From: a virus
Virus record (IMG/VR): IMGVR_UViG_3300030107_001446
Coordinates: 76,244 to 140,243 of that record
Direction: 5' to 3' (one strand)
Length of the DNA: 64,000 nucleotides
Shown here: positions 16,495 through 25,469 of the stretch, piece by piece
Layout: each line of letters begins with the position of its first letter
Numbering within the stretch: the first letter of the stretch is position 1
Program-made: the position numbers and the translations under genes
Notes under the pieces: generated by a model
The model's input: only the letters and a program-made list of their open reading frames with translations
What the model was told of the DNA's origin: nothing
Databases searched by the model: none

Positions 16495-17438
16495 TAGAAA
16501 TTATTGTAATAGCCAGTGTTTTCTTCTTGTTGTTTGTCAAAAGACTCTTTTGTAAGGTAAGATGTCTCTTGGAAATCCAAGCTTAATTGATAGGCAGTAG
16601 GACCATAATCTAGGTATTTGACTGCATCTTCCATAGATCTCAATGACGTGTAATAAGCAGCACCCGCAGCTTGAAACTGCACATTTACTCTTTTACACAC
16701 CATTTTGGCAGGAAACTGCATTAATGCGTTTAGGAATCCCCCACTATTATTGGGATCACTTAATTCTTCTTCTGTACCAGTAGCATCAACATATCTTACA
16801 ATAGATGCTCTGAAGTATTCAGGAATGGTCAACCAGTTGGTTCCATCCTTACCAGGTAGTACTGCTTTACGCAGTGTATGAATGATATCGTATATTGTCT
16901 TTACTTCTTTGGCACTCTTTGGTACCATAGTCCAACTCCATGCATGATTCCTGAAAGTTGTACCTTTATACAACACCTCTTCATAAGGGTTGAATATTTT
17001 CTTTTGGACTAGAGCAGATAACCCTTGGGTACTGATTTGTGCTCCACCCAGTGATTGTGCACCTATTACTTTATTCAAAACTTCAGATCCAGCTCTGAAA
17101 CCTAACATTGGTTTACCAGACTCTGCTGCATCAGATATAGTTTGTCCAAAGTCATCAGGTAGACCACCTTCTGCTAATCCATCTATTGCTGTTTGTACCG
17201 CAGCAGCACCAACTGCACCCAATGTTACACCTTCATAATCAGCTGTATATTCTTCTTGTAGCTGATGTGGTAAATAGAGATATATGGACTGTTGTAGATC
17301 ATTGTTTTGATGACCATAAATATCTAATTTAAGGTAGTCAATTACTTGGGTAGGATGAGCCGATTCATCACGGATCGCTTCATTGCTACTAGCAGAATGT
17401 GCTCCATATGGTTTGGCTTGGGGGAATACTAAGGTCAT
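16494..17438 (-). CDS. 48: Baseplate tail-tube cap gp48
   Basis: 314 residues. The N-terminal LKLDIYG strand, an Ala/Gly-rich central segment, and the FRNHAWSWTMVPKSAKE core followed by a C-terminal LSLDFQETSYLTKE match the tail-tube-like fold of gp48, which starts tube polymerisation on the baseplate. The length is close to T4 gp48 (364) after loss of peripheral parts. The ATG overlaps the ATG of gp4 on the other strand within TCATGA, so the two genes diverge from shared bases. Confidence 0.82.
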   Translation of the reverse strand: MTLVFPQAKPYGAHSASSNEAIRDESAHPTQVIDYLKLDIYGHQNNDLQQSIYLYLPHQLQEEYTADYEGVTLGAVGAAAVQTAIDGLAEGGLPDDFGQTISDAAESGKPMLGFRAGSEVLNKVIGAQSLGGAQISTQGLSALVQKKIFNPYEEVLYKGTTFRNHAWSWTMVPKSAKEVKTIYDIIHTLRKAVLPGKDGTNWLTIPEYFRASIVRYVDATGTEEELSDPNNSGGFLNALMQFPAKMVCKRVNVQFQAAGAAYYTSLRSMEDAVKYLDYGPTAYQLSLDFQETSYLTKESFDKQQEENTGYYNNF

Positions 17439-17871
17439 GAGTTATAAAGGTAAATTCAGACCAGTCAACTACAAAAAATATAAGGGTGATCCTACAAACA
17501 TTATTTATAGGAGTTTGTGGGAAAAGAAATTTATGCTATGGTGTGATAGAAATGCAAACGTATTGGAGTGGGGTAGTGAAGAGATTATTATTCCTTACAG
17601 GAGTCCTCTGGACAACCGTGTTCATCGTTATTATCCAGATTTTTATGTTAAAGCAAGAACAAAGTCGGGGTTACTCGCCAGGAGTATCGTCGAAGTCAAA
17701 CCTTATGCTCAGACTAAACCCCCACGCAGAGGGAAGAAGAAACCAAGGACTTTTCTAAGTGAGGTTAAAACATATAATGTAAATGCTGCTAAATGGAAAG
17801 CAGCTAGAGCATACTGTGCAGATCGTCGTATGTCTTTTCTCATTATTACAGAACATCAACTAGGAGTATGA
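17437..17871 (+). CDS. 4: Head completion protein gp4
   Basis: 144 residues from the ATG inside TCATGA (an upstream in-frame ATG at 17383 lies within gp48 and is less likely; AAGG precedes the chosen start). The pattern FRPVNYKKYKGDPTNIIYRSLWEKKFMLWCD, NVLEWGSEEI, YYPDFYVK and SIVEVKPY is a PD-(D/E)XK nuclease fold (Asp in YPDF, ExK in VEVK), as in T4 gp4, which finishes packaged heads. The start lies within bases used by the divergent gp48. Confidence 0.9.
   Translation: MSYKGKFRPVNYKKYKGDPTNIIYRSLWEKKFMLWCDRNANVLEWGSEEIIIPYRSPLDNRVHRYYPDFYVKARTKSGLLARSIVEVKPYAQTKPPRRGKKKPRTFLSEVKTYNVNAAKWKAARAYCADRRMSFLIITEHQLGV
17502..17509 (-). promoter_or_regulatory. Late promoter TATAAATA on the minus strand, inside gp4
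   Basis: The + strand TATTTATA at 17502-17509 reads as TATAAATA on the minus strand. It would drive gp48 and gp53 with a leader of about 58 nt, and is placed within the gp4 coding sequence. Confidence 0.65.
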
Positions 17872-18347
17872 GCGTTTTTGCCGACATAAAAGAATTAGCT
17901 GGTGGTATGCCAATGAATAAGACTTGGTATAGAGAGCAGTTACAGTATGGTCTTGAAGAGTATACAGGTGCTTTTGAGGTGGGTGATATTATATTCTTTA
18001 ATTATTCAGCAGCGACACCAGATCTACTATTTTGGGATACATTCCCTATGGTACTAATAGTTGATGTTGATTATGATAAGATGCAGTTTTCAGGTGGTAA
18101 CTTACATTATCTGAGACCAACTACTAGGGTAACCATAGCTGGTAACTGGGCTGATGGTGGTATTTCATTTCCTATGCGTTGCTATCATAAATACTTTATA
18201 TCTAATGCTACCAGAGTGTATAGAGTCCCTCAAGAAGACCTACATGAAATGGTACCTCTACCAGTAGAGCAATTTGTTATAAGACCTAAAGGACTTGGGA
18301 AAGTAATGGAAGTACCTAGTTCAGTAATATGGAGTAGACTCAAGTGA
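17868..18347 (+). CDS. Possible DNA end protector gp2-like structural protein
   Basis: 159 residues. FEVGDIIFFNYSAATPDLLFWDTFPMVL followed by MQFSGGNLHYL resembles the core of proteins annotated as DNA end protector (gp2) in T4-like phages: a GxxYFFxY strand, a short D-x-FPLV strand and GxNLHYL. It overlaps gp4 and the next tail gene, a suitable position for a head-closure part. I recall the family only loosely, so the name is tentative. Confidence 0.5.
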   Translation: MSVFADIKELAGGMPMNKTWYREQLQYGLEEYTGAFEVGDIIFFNYSAATPDLLFWDTFPMVLIVDVDYDKMQFSGGNLHYLRPTTRVTIAGNWADGGISFPMRCYHKYFISNATRVYRVPQEDLHEMVPLPVEQFVIRPKGLGKVMEVPSSVIWSRLK

Positions 18348-19075
18348 GTACTAATAGTTTTGATAAATTTAGACAGTTGATTGGAGGAGGTAGGAAAGAA
18401 CCTTCTAAATCAAACCTGTATACAGTTGATATGGCACTACCTTTCGTCTTAAGAAAGAAGGTTGATACCATTAGGACAGATTATAGAGAAGCAGTCGAAT
18501 CTCTTAGTTATCTTGCTGATCAGGTAGTAGTTCCTGGTAAAGCAATTATGACTGGTACACAGAGAGATGTAGGTGTAGCAAGGAATTTCGCCTATTCTGT
18601 TAACCAGTATGGTCCTTTAAGTATTGATTTCCTTGTTACTAAAGACCAGATTCATAACACAATCTTCCAGAACTGGATGAGCTATACAGCACATGATGGA
18701 GAGAATAGGGCAACTTTTTATGATGAATATGTGACAAGTATCAACATACTTAAGTGGGAAACAGGTTCTAACGTAGTATATGAAGGTCTTACTAAAGAAG
18801 GTAAGGTAGCAAGATCCAGACTTAATAGAGTTTCAGCAGTATGGCAATTCTATGGTGCATTCCCTAAAGATATATCAGGGATGACATGGAATAACGAGCA
18901 GACACAACTACAGAAGTTGACTGTGCAGTTTGCATACGAGAGATTTAGATTCGATACAGTAGATGACGGTAAATGGGGTGGTGATACTGACTCATATATA
19001 AATGAGTTTACTGATCTTGGTAGTGCATTATCAACAGATACATCCCAGAAACAAGTTGCAAAAGTAGGTTATTAA
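18344..19075 (+). CDS. 54: Baseplate tail-tube initiator gp54-like
   Basis: 243 residues. LPFVLRKKVDTIRTDYREAVE, VVVPGKAIMTGTQRDVGVARN and GPLSIDFLVTKDQIHNTIFQNWM, then QLQKLTVQFAYERFRFD, form the tail-tube-like beta fold. Similar cyanophage proteins are annotated as gp54, which sits on the hub and starts the tail tube. gp54 rather than gp19 (the main tube) is preferred from its position beside gp48, gp53 and gp4, but the distinction is not certain. Confidence 0.7.
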   Translation: MSTNSFDKFRQLIGGGRKEPSKSNLYTVDMALPFVLRKKVDTIRTDYREAVESLSYLADQVVVPGKAIMTGTQRDVGVARNFAYSVNQYGPLSIDFLVTKDQIHNTIFQNWMSYTAHDGENRATFYDEYVTSINILKWETGSNVVYEGLTKEGKVARSRLNRVSAVWQFYGAFPKDISGMTWNNEQTQLQKLTVQFAYERFRFDTVDDGKWGGDTDSYINEFTDLGSALSTDTSQKQVAKVGY

Positions 19076-19076
19076 T

Positions 19077-19634
19077 ATGATGAAAATTGAATGTCCAATC
19101 TTCAAGAGGAAGATTAAGGACCATAGTGAGTTTAAGGATTCTGCACTGATCGCTATTAACAATCAGAAGGCAAGGATACGTGCAAATGACCTTGATATTA
19201 TGTCTGATTATGATATAGACAGAGATGTACCACGTCCATATCTGGATTTTGTAGAAGATAGGATATATGATACCCTAACAGAATTTACTAGGGAGATGAA
19301 GGGTGCATTCTTTCAGGGATTTGAAGTAAGGACTTTCTTCTATCAGCAATATACGAAAGACCAATATCACAGTTGGCACTGCCATGACTGTCAATTTAGT
19401 GGTGTTTATTATTTGGATATGCCAAGTGGTACCCCTAAGACAGAGTATAGGGATCCATTTACTGATGATGTCCATGAGTTAGATGTAGAGGAGGGAGATG
19501 TGGTAGCATTTCCTAGTTTTCTTATACATAGAGCACCCCCTAACATGATAGATATACCTAAGACTATAATTTCCTTTAATTTCAATTTCTGGAATAAGGA
19601 TCAACCATGTCAGTATACACGTCTAAATAGTTAA
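19077..19634 (+). CDS. 2OG-Fe(II) oxygenase
   Basis: 185 residues. A good match to the cyanophage oxygenase pattern: YHSWHCHDCQFSGVYYLDMP with HxH, then EEGDVVAFPSFLIHRAPPN with the distal His. The 2-oxoglutarate Arg position reads Lys (PKTIISFNFNFWN), which could still hold the cofactor. The gene is inserted between baseplate genes, two bases after gp54, with no break in the transcription unit, so it is expressed with tail proteins. Confidence 0.78.
   Translation: MMKIECPIFKRKIKDHSEFKDSALIAINNQKARIRANDLDIMSDYDIDRDVPRPYLDFVEDRIYDTLTEFTREMKGAFFQGFEVRTFFYQQYTKDQYHSWHCHDCQFSGVYYLDMPSGTPKTEYRDPFTDDVHELDVEEGDVVAFPSFLIHRAPPNMIDIPKTIISFNFNFWNKDQPCQYTRLNS
19623..19629 (+). promoter_or_regulatory. 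CTAAATA late-promoter-like motif before gp26
   Basis: CTAAATA is 22 nt before the ATG of gp26, the same spacing as for other structural genes. It overlaps the 3' end of the oxygenase gene. Confidence 0.45.
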
Positions 19635-19650
19635 CATATAATTAGTTGTT

Positions 19651-20355
19651 ATGCCTTTACCACAGTTAGCCATACCTGAATATGAAGCTGAGATGCCTAT
19701 TACAGGTCGCAAAATTACATATAGACCCTTCCTAGTTAAGGAAGAGAAATTGCTTTATCTCGCTATGGAGTCGCAAGACGACAAGCAAATGATGAAAGCA
19801 GTGAAGACAATCATTAGAAACTGCACCAACCTGAAATCCAAAGTTGAAGACCTAGCAACATTTGAGATTGAATTTATATTCTTGAAGATTCGTGCTTCAG
19901 CAGTTGGTGAAGTTAGTGAATTTAAGGTCACATGCCCAGATGATGAAGAAACTCAAGTAAAAGTTGAAGTACCACTAGGAGAAGTCGATGTTGTTATTCC
20001 TGAAGGACATAACAATAAGATTGATGTTGGTGGTGGTGTTGGTATTGAGATGAAGTATCCTTCATTGGAGACTTTTGTCCAACAAAATCTAACTGATACA
20101 CCTTCACTTGATGATGTATTCCAACTTGCAGCAGGTTGTATAAACCAAGTGTATGACAAGGAGGAAGTATATGATTCTTTCACTAAGAAGGAAGCACTTG
20201 ATTTCTTAGAGAACCTAAACTCAGAGCAGTTTGGTAAGATCCAAAACTTCTTTGAGACTATGCCTAAACTCTCTTATACATTAGAGGTAACTAATCCTAA
20301 GACAAAGGTCAAGTCAGAGTTGGTACTGGAGGGACTAGCAAGTTTTTTCGAGTAG
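19651..20355 (+). CDS. 26: Baseplate hub / tail assembly chaperone gp26-like
   Basis: 234 residues. The pattern ITYRPFLVKEEKLLYLAMES, then ATFEIEFIFLKIRASAVGEV and a cysteine-containing beta hairpin (KVTCPDDEETQ), is that of the T4 gp26/gp51 baseplate family. Members may act as chaperones for the tape measure or hub. The last codons TTT TTC GAG TAG contain a slippery T TTT TTC, and the -1 frame there leads without a stop into the next gene. The gene directly precedes gp51 and the tape-measure-like genes, as tail assembly chaperones do in other phages. Confidence 0.8.
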   Translation: MPLPQLAIPEYEAEMPITGRKITYRPFLVKEEKLLYLAMESQDDKQMMKAVKTIIRNCTNLKSKVEDLATFEIEFIFLKIRASAVGEVSEFKVTCPDDEETQVKVEVPLGEVDVVIPEGHNNKIDVGGGVGIEMKYPSLETFVQQNLTDTPSLDDVFQLAAGCINQVYDKEEVYDSFTKKEALDFLENLNSEQFGKIQNFFETMPKLSYTLEVTNPKTKVKSELVLEGLASFFE

Positions 20356-20409
20356 CGTTAATGCATGACAGTCTTGAAAACTATTTTAGGACTAACTTCG
20401 CATTAATGC
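20343..20409 (+). promoter_or_regulatory. Candidate programmed -1 ribosomal frameshift signal
   Basis: T TTT TTC (20343-20349) is in the correct phase of gp26 as an X XXY YYZ heptamer. After a 5-nt spacer, GCGTTAATGC (20355-20364) can pair with GCATTAATGC (20400-20409), a 10-bp stem with one G-U. The stop of gp26 (20353-20355) is two codons past the slip. In the -1 frame CGA GTA GCG TTA ATG continues in phase into gp51, giving a product of about 298 residues. The ATG of gp51 has no ribosome binding site. Confidence 0.6.
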
Positions 20410-20546
20410 AGCACCACAAATACTCTCTGACTGAATTAGAGAATATGGTACCATGGGAACGTGATGTTTATATACAACTGCTATTAGCTCATATCCAAGA
20501 GGAAGAGCGTAGGCAAAAAGCAGACGAAAGAAAAATGTCAATGTAG
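20361..20546 (+). CDS. 51: gp51-like protein, possible frameshift extension of gp26
   Basis: 61 residues. NYFRTNFALMQHHKYSLTELENMVPWERDVYIQLLLAHI is the pattern of the short proteins encoded after gp26 in cyanophages and linked to T4 gp51, a baseplate hub assembly factor. This resembles the alpha-helical C-terminal domain (the T part) of tail assembly chaperones such as lambda gpGT. It is much shorter than T4 gp51 (249). It lies 5 bases after the gp26 stop, in the -1 frame, without a ribosome binding site. Confidence 0.72.
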   Translation: MHDSLENYFRTNFALMQHHKYSLTELENMVPWERDVYIQLLLAHIQEEERRQKADERKMSM

Positions 20547-22967
20547 ATGTCCATCCGTAGTTACGTTAAAATTAAACCTATATCCGAGAAGGGAGCTTTC
20601 ACGGATGGTTTTAACGAGCTTCGTAAAGGTATTAATCAGACTGGTAAAGTTACTGAGTCTATTGGTAAGAACTATGTTGAGACACATAAACTAATAAAGT
20701 TTGAGAAAGAGTGGTTAGCAGATAAGCAAGAGACAGACGTAGATACTGCTAATTTAGAAGATAAAGACGATAAGAAGAAACATAGAGGTTTTCTCTCTCG
20801 TTTTGTTCGCATGTTCAGGAGGAATAGACGAAAGGAGACTGAGAATGCAGCAGAGGAAGGTGAGAAAGATGCTGATAAGGATGTAGATAAGAAGAAGAAA
20901 GAAGCTAAAGGTCCGATGAAATCCTTTCTGGGGATGATTACTGGATTCTTAACACCTATATTCAAATTCTTCCTAGCAATGGGTGTTTTGGATTGGTTAT
21001 CAAAGAGCCCAGAGAAAGCTCAGAAAGTATTTAAAGCAATATTTGCTATCGCTAAATTTGGTTGGGCGGTAGTAGGGTTTGGTATTAATAAGGTGATGGA
21101 TGGTCTTACCAATCTATTTGGTAAGGGATTTGATGAAGGTCCAATTAAGAGGACTTTCAGATTTATGGGAGGTTTCCTTCAACTTGCATCTGGTATTGCA
21201 GCATTAAGGTTTGCATCCTACATGGTGATGCCATGGAAGTTGATAACTGATGTTAATAGATTGAAAGATGTATTTGGTGGTCAAGCAGATCAACAGGGAG
21301 AAGCAGAAGCACAGGCAGCTTGGAGGAAGAAAGGATATAAGGATAAAAAGACAGGAGTAATATATTCAGAGAAAGAATATAAAAATATGCGTAAGTCTGC
21401 ACGTCGTGCAGGTAAAGAAAATGCATTCCAACAGAGAGTAGGTCCTACTGTTAAACAGAGAGGACGTAACCTCAAAGCAGGTGCATTAAAGAAGTGGAGA
21501 AAGGGTAAGGGTGTAATTGGTAAGAAGATGAAGGGGATTGGTGGTAAGTTATCTTCCCCTGGAATGATGAAAGGTGTTGCTATTTTAGGTGGTGCAACAC
21601 GTATTTTCTCAGGTATACAGAGTGGAGAGGATGCAACTGAAGCAGTAGGTGCAGGTATTGGACAGGCAGCAGGTGGTATGTTAGGTGCTGCTGCTGGTAC
21701 TGCATTATTAGGACCATTCTTAGGACCATTTGCACCTATAGTGGGTAATGCTATTGGTAGTTTCTTAGGTGAGTGGGTAGGTAAGACATTCTTACCAGTA
21801 ATCAAACCACTATTTGAACCTATTGGTAAGATGTTTAGGATGTTGTGGGATCTGGTGAAGGGTTTAATGAAAGAGACTGGTTACTGGGATTTCCTTGGTA
21901 CCTTATTCAAGTTTGTTGGTAAGTTAGGTCAATGGTTAATGACCATACTCGCACCACTAGGTAACTTCATTAAGATAGTGATGGGACCTGCTATATCATT
22001 GATAGGGAAGATTATTGGCATGGTTATAGGTGCTGTCAAGAATATGATAGCGTTCGCAGCTAATCCTATAGGGTTTGCATGGAGAGTTATAAGAGGTAAG
22101 GATCCAGGTGCTAATGTTGACCTGGCAGAGGAGAAGGCAGAAGGTGGAGAGGTAAAAATTGTTAAACGTAATGTACCTGTATTCTATGCAGCAGCAGGTG
22201 GTGCTATTAAATTAGTTAAAAGTTTAGCTGGTGGTGGAAACCCTGGACCTGTTAAGATTACTGACTACGTTGGTAGACCTACACCAGATCAATTCGTTTA
22301 TAGTTGGCAGCAGTTGAGAACTAAGCATATTGAGAAGACCCTTAATGGAGAAGTAGTTGATGTATCATCTTCCGAAGAATATGAAGAGCATCTTGGGTCA
22401 ATTGATCTACATCAACTGATAAAACATAATAAGGATATTATGGATGAGTTGATAGCACTCAAGAAAGCGAAACCTCATCATACTATTAGAGATATACTTC
22501 CAGGTGGATCCTTAGAAGGTAAGATACATCCTAGAATACTTTATCCAATACTTAATAATAGTGTTGCAGCGAAACTGACGAACAAACGTGTGGAGACTGA
22601 GTATAAGAAGTTCTTAAAAGACTATGACTTAGTTTATACTGATTCAGAAGGTAATAAGAAGGTAAGAGCATACTCAATATACAATGAGAATTTCTCCAAG
22701 GGTGGTGAAACTCCTATAGTACCAACTCCAGAACCTTCTATACATCATACTGGTGTCCCTACCAACATTCAAATGGAAATGATGGTTAAGGATAGGGATG
22801 CTGCTAAAGAAATGACTGAGTACCACTTCGCTGAGGAGGCAATGGATGACATTGCACCACAGGTTATCACTATTACAAGGAAAGTCCTTCAGCCCATAAT
22901 AAATAACCAGGGAAGCGGTGCAACTAAAGTTGTATACACTAAACCTTCACCAATGTTGAGTTGTTAA
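20547..22967 (+). CDS. Tape-measure-like structural protein 1
   Basis: 806 residues. A charged coiled-coil N-terminal quarter (Lys/Glu/Asp-rich, about residues 50-125) is followed by hydrophobic, Gly/Ala-rich segments (about 130-230 and 340-500) that could cross membranes. The layout and position after the gp26/gp51 chaperone pair fit a tail tape measure protein. T4 gp29, the equivalent, is 590 residues. A paralogue follows: both share a hydrophobic helix, then LDW(L/V)SK(S/N)P(E/D)K(A/V)QK and an Ile/Phe-rich stretch. Which copy measures the tail, or whether both do, cannot be told. Confidence 0.62.
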   Translation: MSIRSYVKIKPISEKGAFTDGFNELRKGINQTGKVTESIGKNYVETHKLIKFEKEWLADKQETDVDTANLEDKDDKKKHRGFLSRFVRMFRRNRRKETENAAEEGEKDADKDVDKKKKEAKGPMKSFLGMITGFLTPIFKFFLAMGVLDWLSKSPEKAQKVFKAIFAIAKFGWAVVGFGINKVMDGLTNLFGKGFDEGPIKRTFRFMGGFLQLASGIAALRFASYMVMPWKLITDVNRLKDVFGGQADQQGEAEAQAAWRKKGYKDKKTGVIYSEKEYKNMRKSARRAGKENAFQQRVGPTVKQRGRNLKAGALKKWRKGKGVIGKKMKGIGGKLSSPGMMKGVAILGGATRIFSGIQSGEDATEAVGAGIGQAAGGMLGAAAGTALLGPFLGPFAPIVGNAIGSFLGEWVGKTFLPVIKPLFEPIGKMFRMLWDLVKGLMKETGYWDFLGTLFKFVGKLGQWLMTILAPLGNFIKIVMGPAISLIGKIIGMVIGAVKNMIAFAANPIGFAWRVIRGKDPGANVDLAEEKAEGGEVKIVKRNVPVFYAAAGGAIKLVKSLAGGGNPGPVKITDYVGRPTPDQFVYSWQQLRTKHIEKTLNGEVVDVSSSEEYEEHLGSIDLHQLIKHNKDIMDELIALKKAKPHHTIRDILPGGSLEGKIHPRILYPILNNSVAAKLTNKRVETEYKKFLKDYDLVYTDSEGNKKVRAYSIYNENFSKGGETPIVPTPEPSIHHTGVPTNIQMEMMVKDRDAAKEMTEYHFAEEAMDDIAPQVITITRKVLQPIINNQGSGATKVVYTKPSPMLSC

Positions 22968-22970
22968 TAG

Positions 22971-25469
22971 ATGGCAACACCCGCAGTTAAAGTACAAAAG
23001 GCAACACTCTATAAGATGATATCTTATAAGGGTGCAACTTCTGGTGCTACAAAATATACTCCCCTAACAGCAGCTGCTGAGATGGGTAAGTTTAAGAAGT
23101 CTTTTAATACAGGTATGGGTGCGATGACAAGGGGTCTTAACTCCCTTGGTGCTACCCTGAACAGTATCTCTATCAATTCCCAGAACATGTTAGAGGGATG
23201 GAGAGATAGTATTAAGTCACAGATATCAGATAATGCTGCTCTCACTAAGAAAGAAGACAAGTATAAGAGGTTAAAACTTAAGAGAGAGACAGATAGAGAG
23301 AAAGCAGAAGAGAAGAGAAGAAAACTTTTAGCCAGAGAAGAGACAGAGAAGAATAATGAAGGTAAGCAACCACTCTTTAAGAAGATCAAGACGATGTTCA
23401 AGGAGGGTGCTAAAGCAGGGATAGGTGGACTGTTTGGTGGACTCTTAAAATTAATACGTTGGGCTATACCTTTATTACTAGGATATAAGATACTAGATTG
23501 GGTGAGTAAGAATCCAGATAAAGTCCAGAAACTTGCTCAGGGGTTTGCTGCTATAGGTAAGTTTGTATATAATGTACTAGCATGGTCAGCAGGGACAGCT
23601 CTGGATGGTATTACAAAATTCTTAGAGAATCCTATAAGTCTTAAAGGTATCTTTGGTCTTGCACAGTTTTTAATAGGTGCTGCACCTATATTCTTAGGGT
23701 TTGCATTCCTTAAGAAACCACTAGCAACACTTAAAGCATTGAAGTGGGTGGTTGGATCCCTAGGTAAGGGCATCATGAACATGATGAAATTTACCAAGGC
23801 AGGACAGAAGATGCGAAAGTTTTCTGTTGGTAAGTATGGTAAACTTCTTAACGGAGCTCTAGTTGGTACTGGTGCTGCAATGGCAACGTTAGCAGCAGGT
23901 GGTAGTGGAGCAGAAGCAGTTGGTGCGGGTGTTGGTGCGGGTGCAGGTCAGATGATCGGTGCTAAACTTGGTGCTGCTACTGGTATTCCAGGTGCGGGAG
24001 CAATAGGTGGAGCACTTGGAGGATTAGCGGGAAGTAAGATAGGTAAGGGTATCGGTAAGATGCTAGAACCCATTATCGGACCATTGAAAGAATGGTTTGG
24101 TATGGTCAGTAAGGTATTTAATGATGTCATAGGACAGATAAAGGAACCTTTTGAGCAGTTCTTCAAGACTCTTGGTGCTTTTATGTCGAAGATATTGGCA
24201 GCAATTGAACCACATATGCCACTCATTACTAAGATATTAGGTACAGGTTTTAAAGTAATGTTCTTCCCACTGATAATGGGTATGAAAGCATTGACTGCTA
24301 TTATGAAATTCTTTATGAAGGACGCAGGTCCTAAGGATGAAGTAGGTGGTGGAGGAGAAGAAACACAGACAGACACGACAGTAACTAAGAGCAGTAGCAA
24401 GGGTACCGCATCCTTTAATCCAGAGACAGGGAAGCGAGAGTATACTGGTGATATGACTGCCGATAAGGAGACTGATCTAAGGATTGCTAAGGTTAGGATG
24501 AGAATGCATCGTGGTATGGATGATGAAGAAAGAAAGGTGTATGAAGATCAGATAGCACGTCTCGAAGCAAATAGAGCGAATGGTGGATGGGAAATATTAA
24601 CATCAGAACAAGCAAAAGAGAAGTATGGTGATATGGATTTCGCCAAGGGTGGATGGATTAATGGTCCTCAGTCTGGTTACCCAGTATCATTAGATGGTAA
24701 GCAAACCTCATTCATTGGGCATGGTAAAGAGTGGGTAGGAAGAAAGTCAGGTGGTAGAGCATTTGTGGTACCATTCGACACTCCTGCTACAAGAAAGGAT
24801 AGTTCTCTCACCAGTCGGAGAATGGGTGAAGCTGCTAGAGGTGGGTATAGTTTACCTTATTCCATAGGTGGACCTGTATATAATGTCAATGTTGATAAAC
24901 TTGCTCCATCATTTGCACAGGGTGGCACTGTTGCTATAGTTAAGAAGGTAAGTAAACCTAAAGGTGAAGACAGACCTACTGGGATGAAGAGAGTCCTAGC
25001 AGGGTATGCTGATATGTTAACTGGTAATGCGTTTGATTTTGACAAACGTGGTGACATGAAGGATGGTATAAAGAATGTAATAAATCAGAAGAATGAGGAA
25101 GGAAAACCTGGTGGTCTGATGAGATGGATGGCAGGTGCTGCTGACATGATGACTGGTAATCTGTTTGATCTGGATGGACGTGGTAATGTTCTGGATGGTG
25201 CTAAGAGATTAAAGGATAATGTTGGTAACCAGATCAATGAAGCAAGAATTAAGAAACAGGTAGAGAAGTTCCAGAAGATACATGGTGCTATGCATAACCC
25301 TGAGAATTATACTATTAATGAGAGTGGGGAACCTATTACTCTAGGTGGTGCAGGTAAGCAGCAAGCAATTGTACTTCCAGGTAAGAAACATTTAGACTCA
25401 GATAAATTCGTTAGACCTAAGTTTGGGGTCATTGCTGATGCTATGACTGAGCCCGTGGAGTTAATGTAA
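22971..25469 (+). CDS. Tape-measure-like structural protein 2
   Basis: 832 residues, three bases after the first copy and similar in plan: charged coiled coil (about residues 85-140, rich in Lys/Arg/Glu), then LLLGYKILDWVSKNPDKVQK with a hydrophobic and Gly/Ala-rich region (about 155-460), and a charged C-terminal part with two similar units containing MLTGNAFDFDKRGD and MMTGNLFDLDGRGN near residues 680 and 725. Likely arose by duplication. Possible role as a tape measure or as a membrane-channel protein ejected with DNA. Confidence 0.6.
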   Translation: MATPAVKVQKATLYKMISYKGATSGATKYTPLTAAAEMGKFKKSFNTGMGAMTRGLNSLGATLNSISINSQNMLEGWRDSIKSQISDNAALTKKEDKYKRLKLKRETDREKAEEKRRKLLAREETEKNNEGKQPLFKKIKTMFKEGAKAGIGGLFGGLLKLIRWAIPLLLGYKILDWVSKNPDKVQKLAQGFAAIGKFVYNVLAWSAGTALDGITKFLENPISLKGIFGLAQFLIGAAPIFLGFAFLKKPLATLKALKWVVGSLGKGIMNMMKFTKAGQKMRKFSVGKYGKLLNGALVGTGAAMATLAAGGSGAEAVGAGVGAGAGQMIGAKLGAATGIPGAGAIGGALGGLAGSKIGKGIGKMLEPIIGPLKEWFGMVSKVFNDVIGQIKEPFEQFFKTLGAFMSKILAAIEPHMPLITKILGTGFKVMFFPLIMGMKALTAIMKFFMKDAGPKDEVGGGGEETQTDTTVTKSSSKGTASFNPETGKREYTGDMTADKETDLRIAKVRMRMHRGMDDEERKVYEDQIARLEANRANGGWEILTSEQAKEKYGDMDFAKGGWINGPQSGYPVSLDGKQTSFIGHGKEWVGRKSGGRAFVVPFDTPATRKDSSLTSRRMGEAARGGYSLPYSIGGPVYNVNVDKLAPSFAQGGTVAIVKKVSKPKGEDRPTGMKRVLAGYADMLTGNAFDFDKRGDMKDGIKNVINQKNEEGKPGGLMRWMAGAADMMTGNLFDLDGRGNVLDGAKRLKDNVGNQINEARIKKQVEKFQKIHGAMHNPENYTINESGEPITLGGAGKQQAIVLPGKKHLDSDKFVRPKFGVIADAMTEPVELM

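Noticed and set aside
21290-24400. Long minus-strand frames opposite the tape-measure-like genes
   Set aside because: Pro/Ala/Ile-rich composition is what Gly/Ala-rich + strand coding gives in reverse; no ribosome binding site or overlap pattern supports them.
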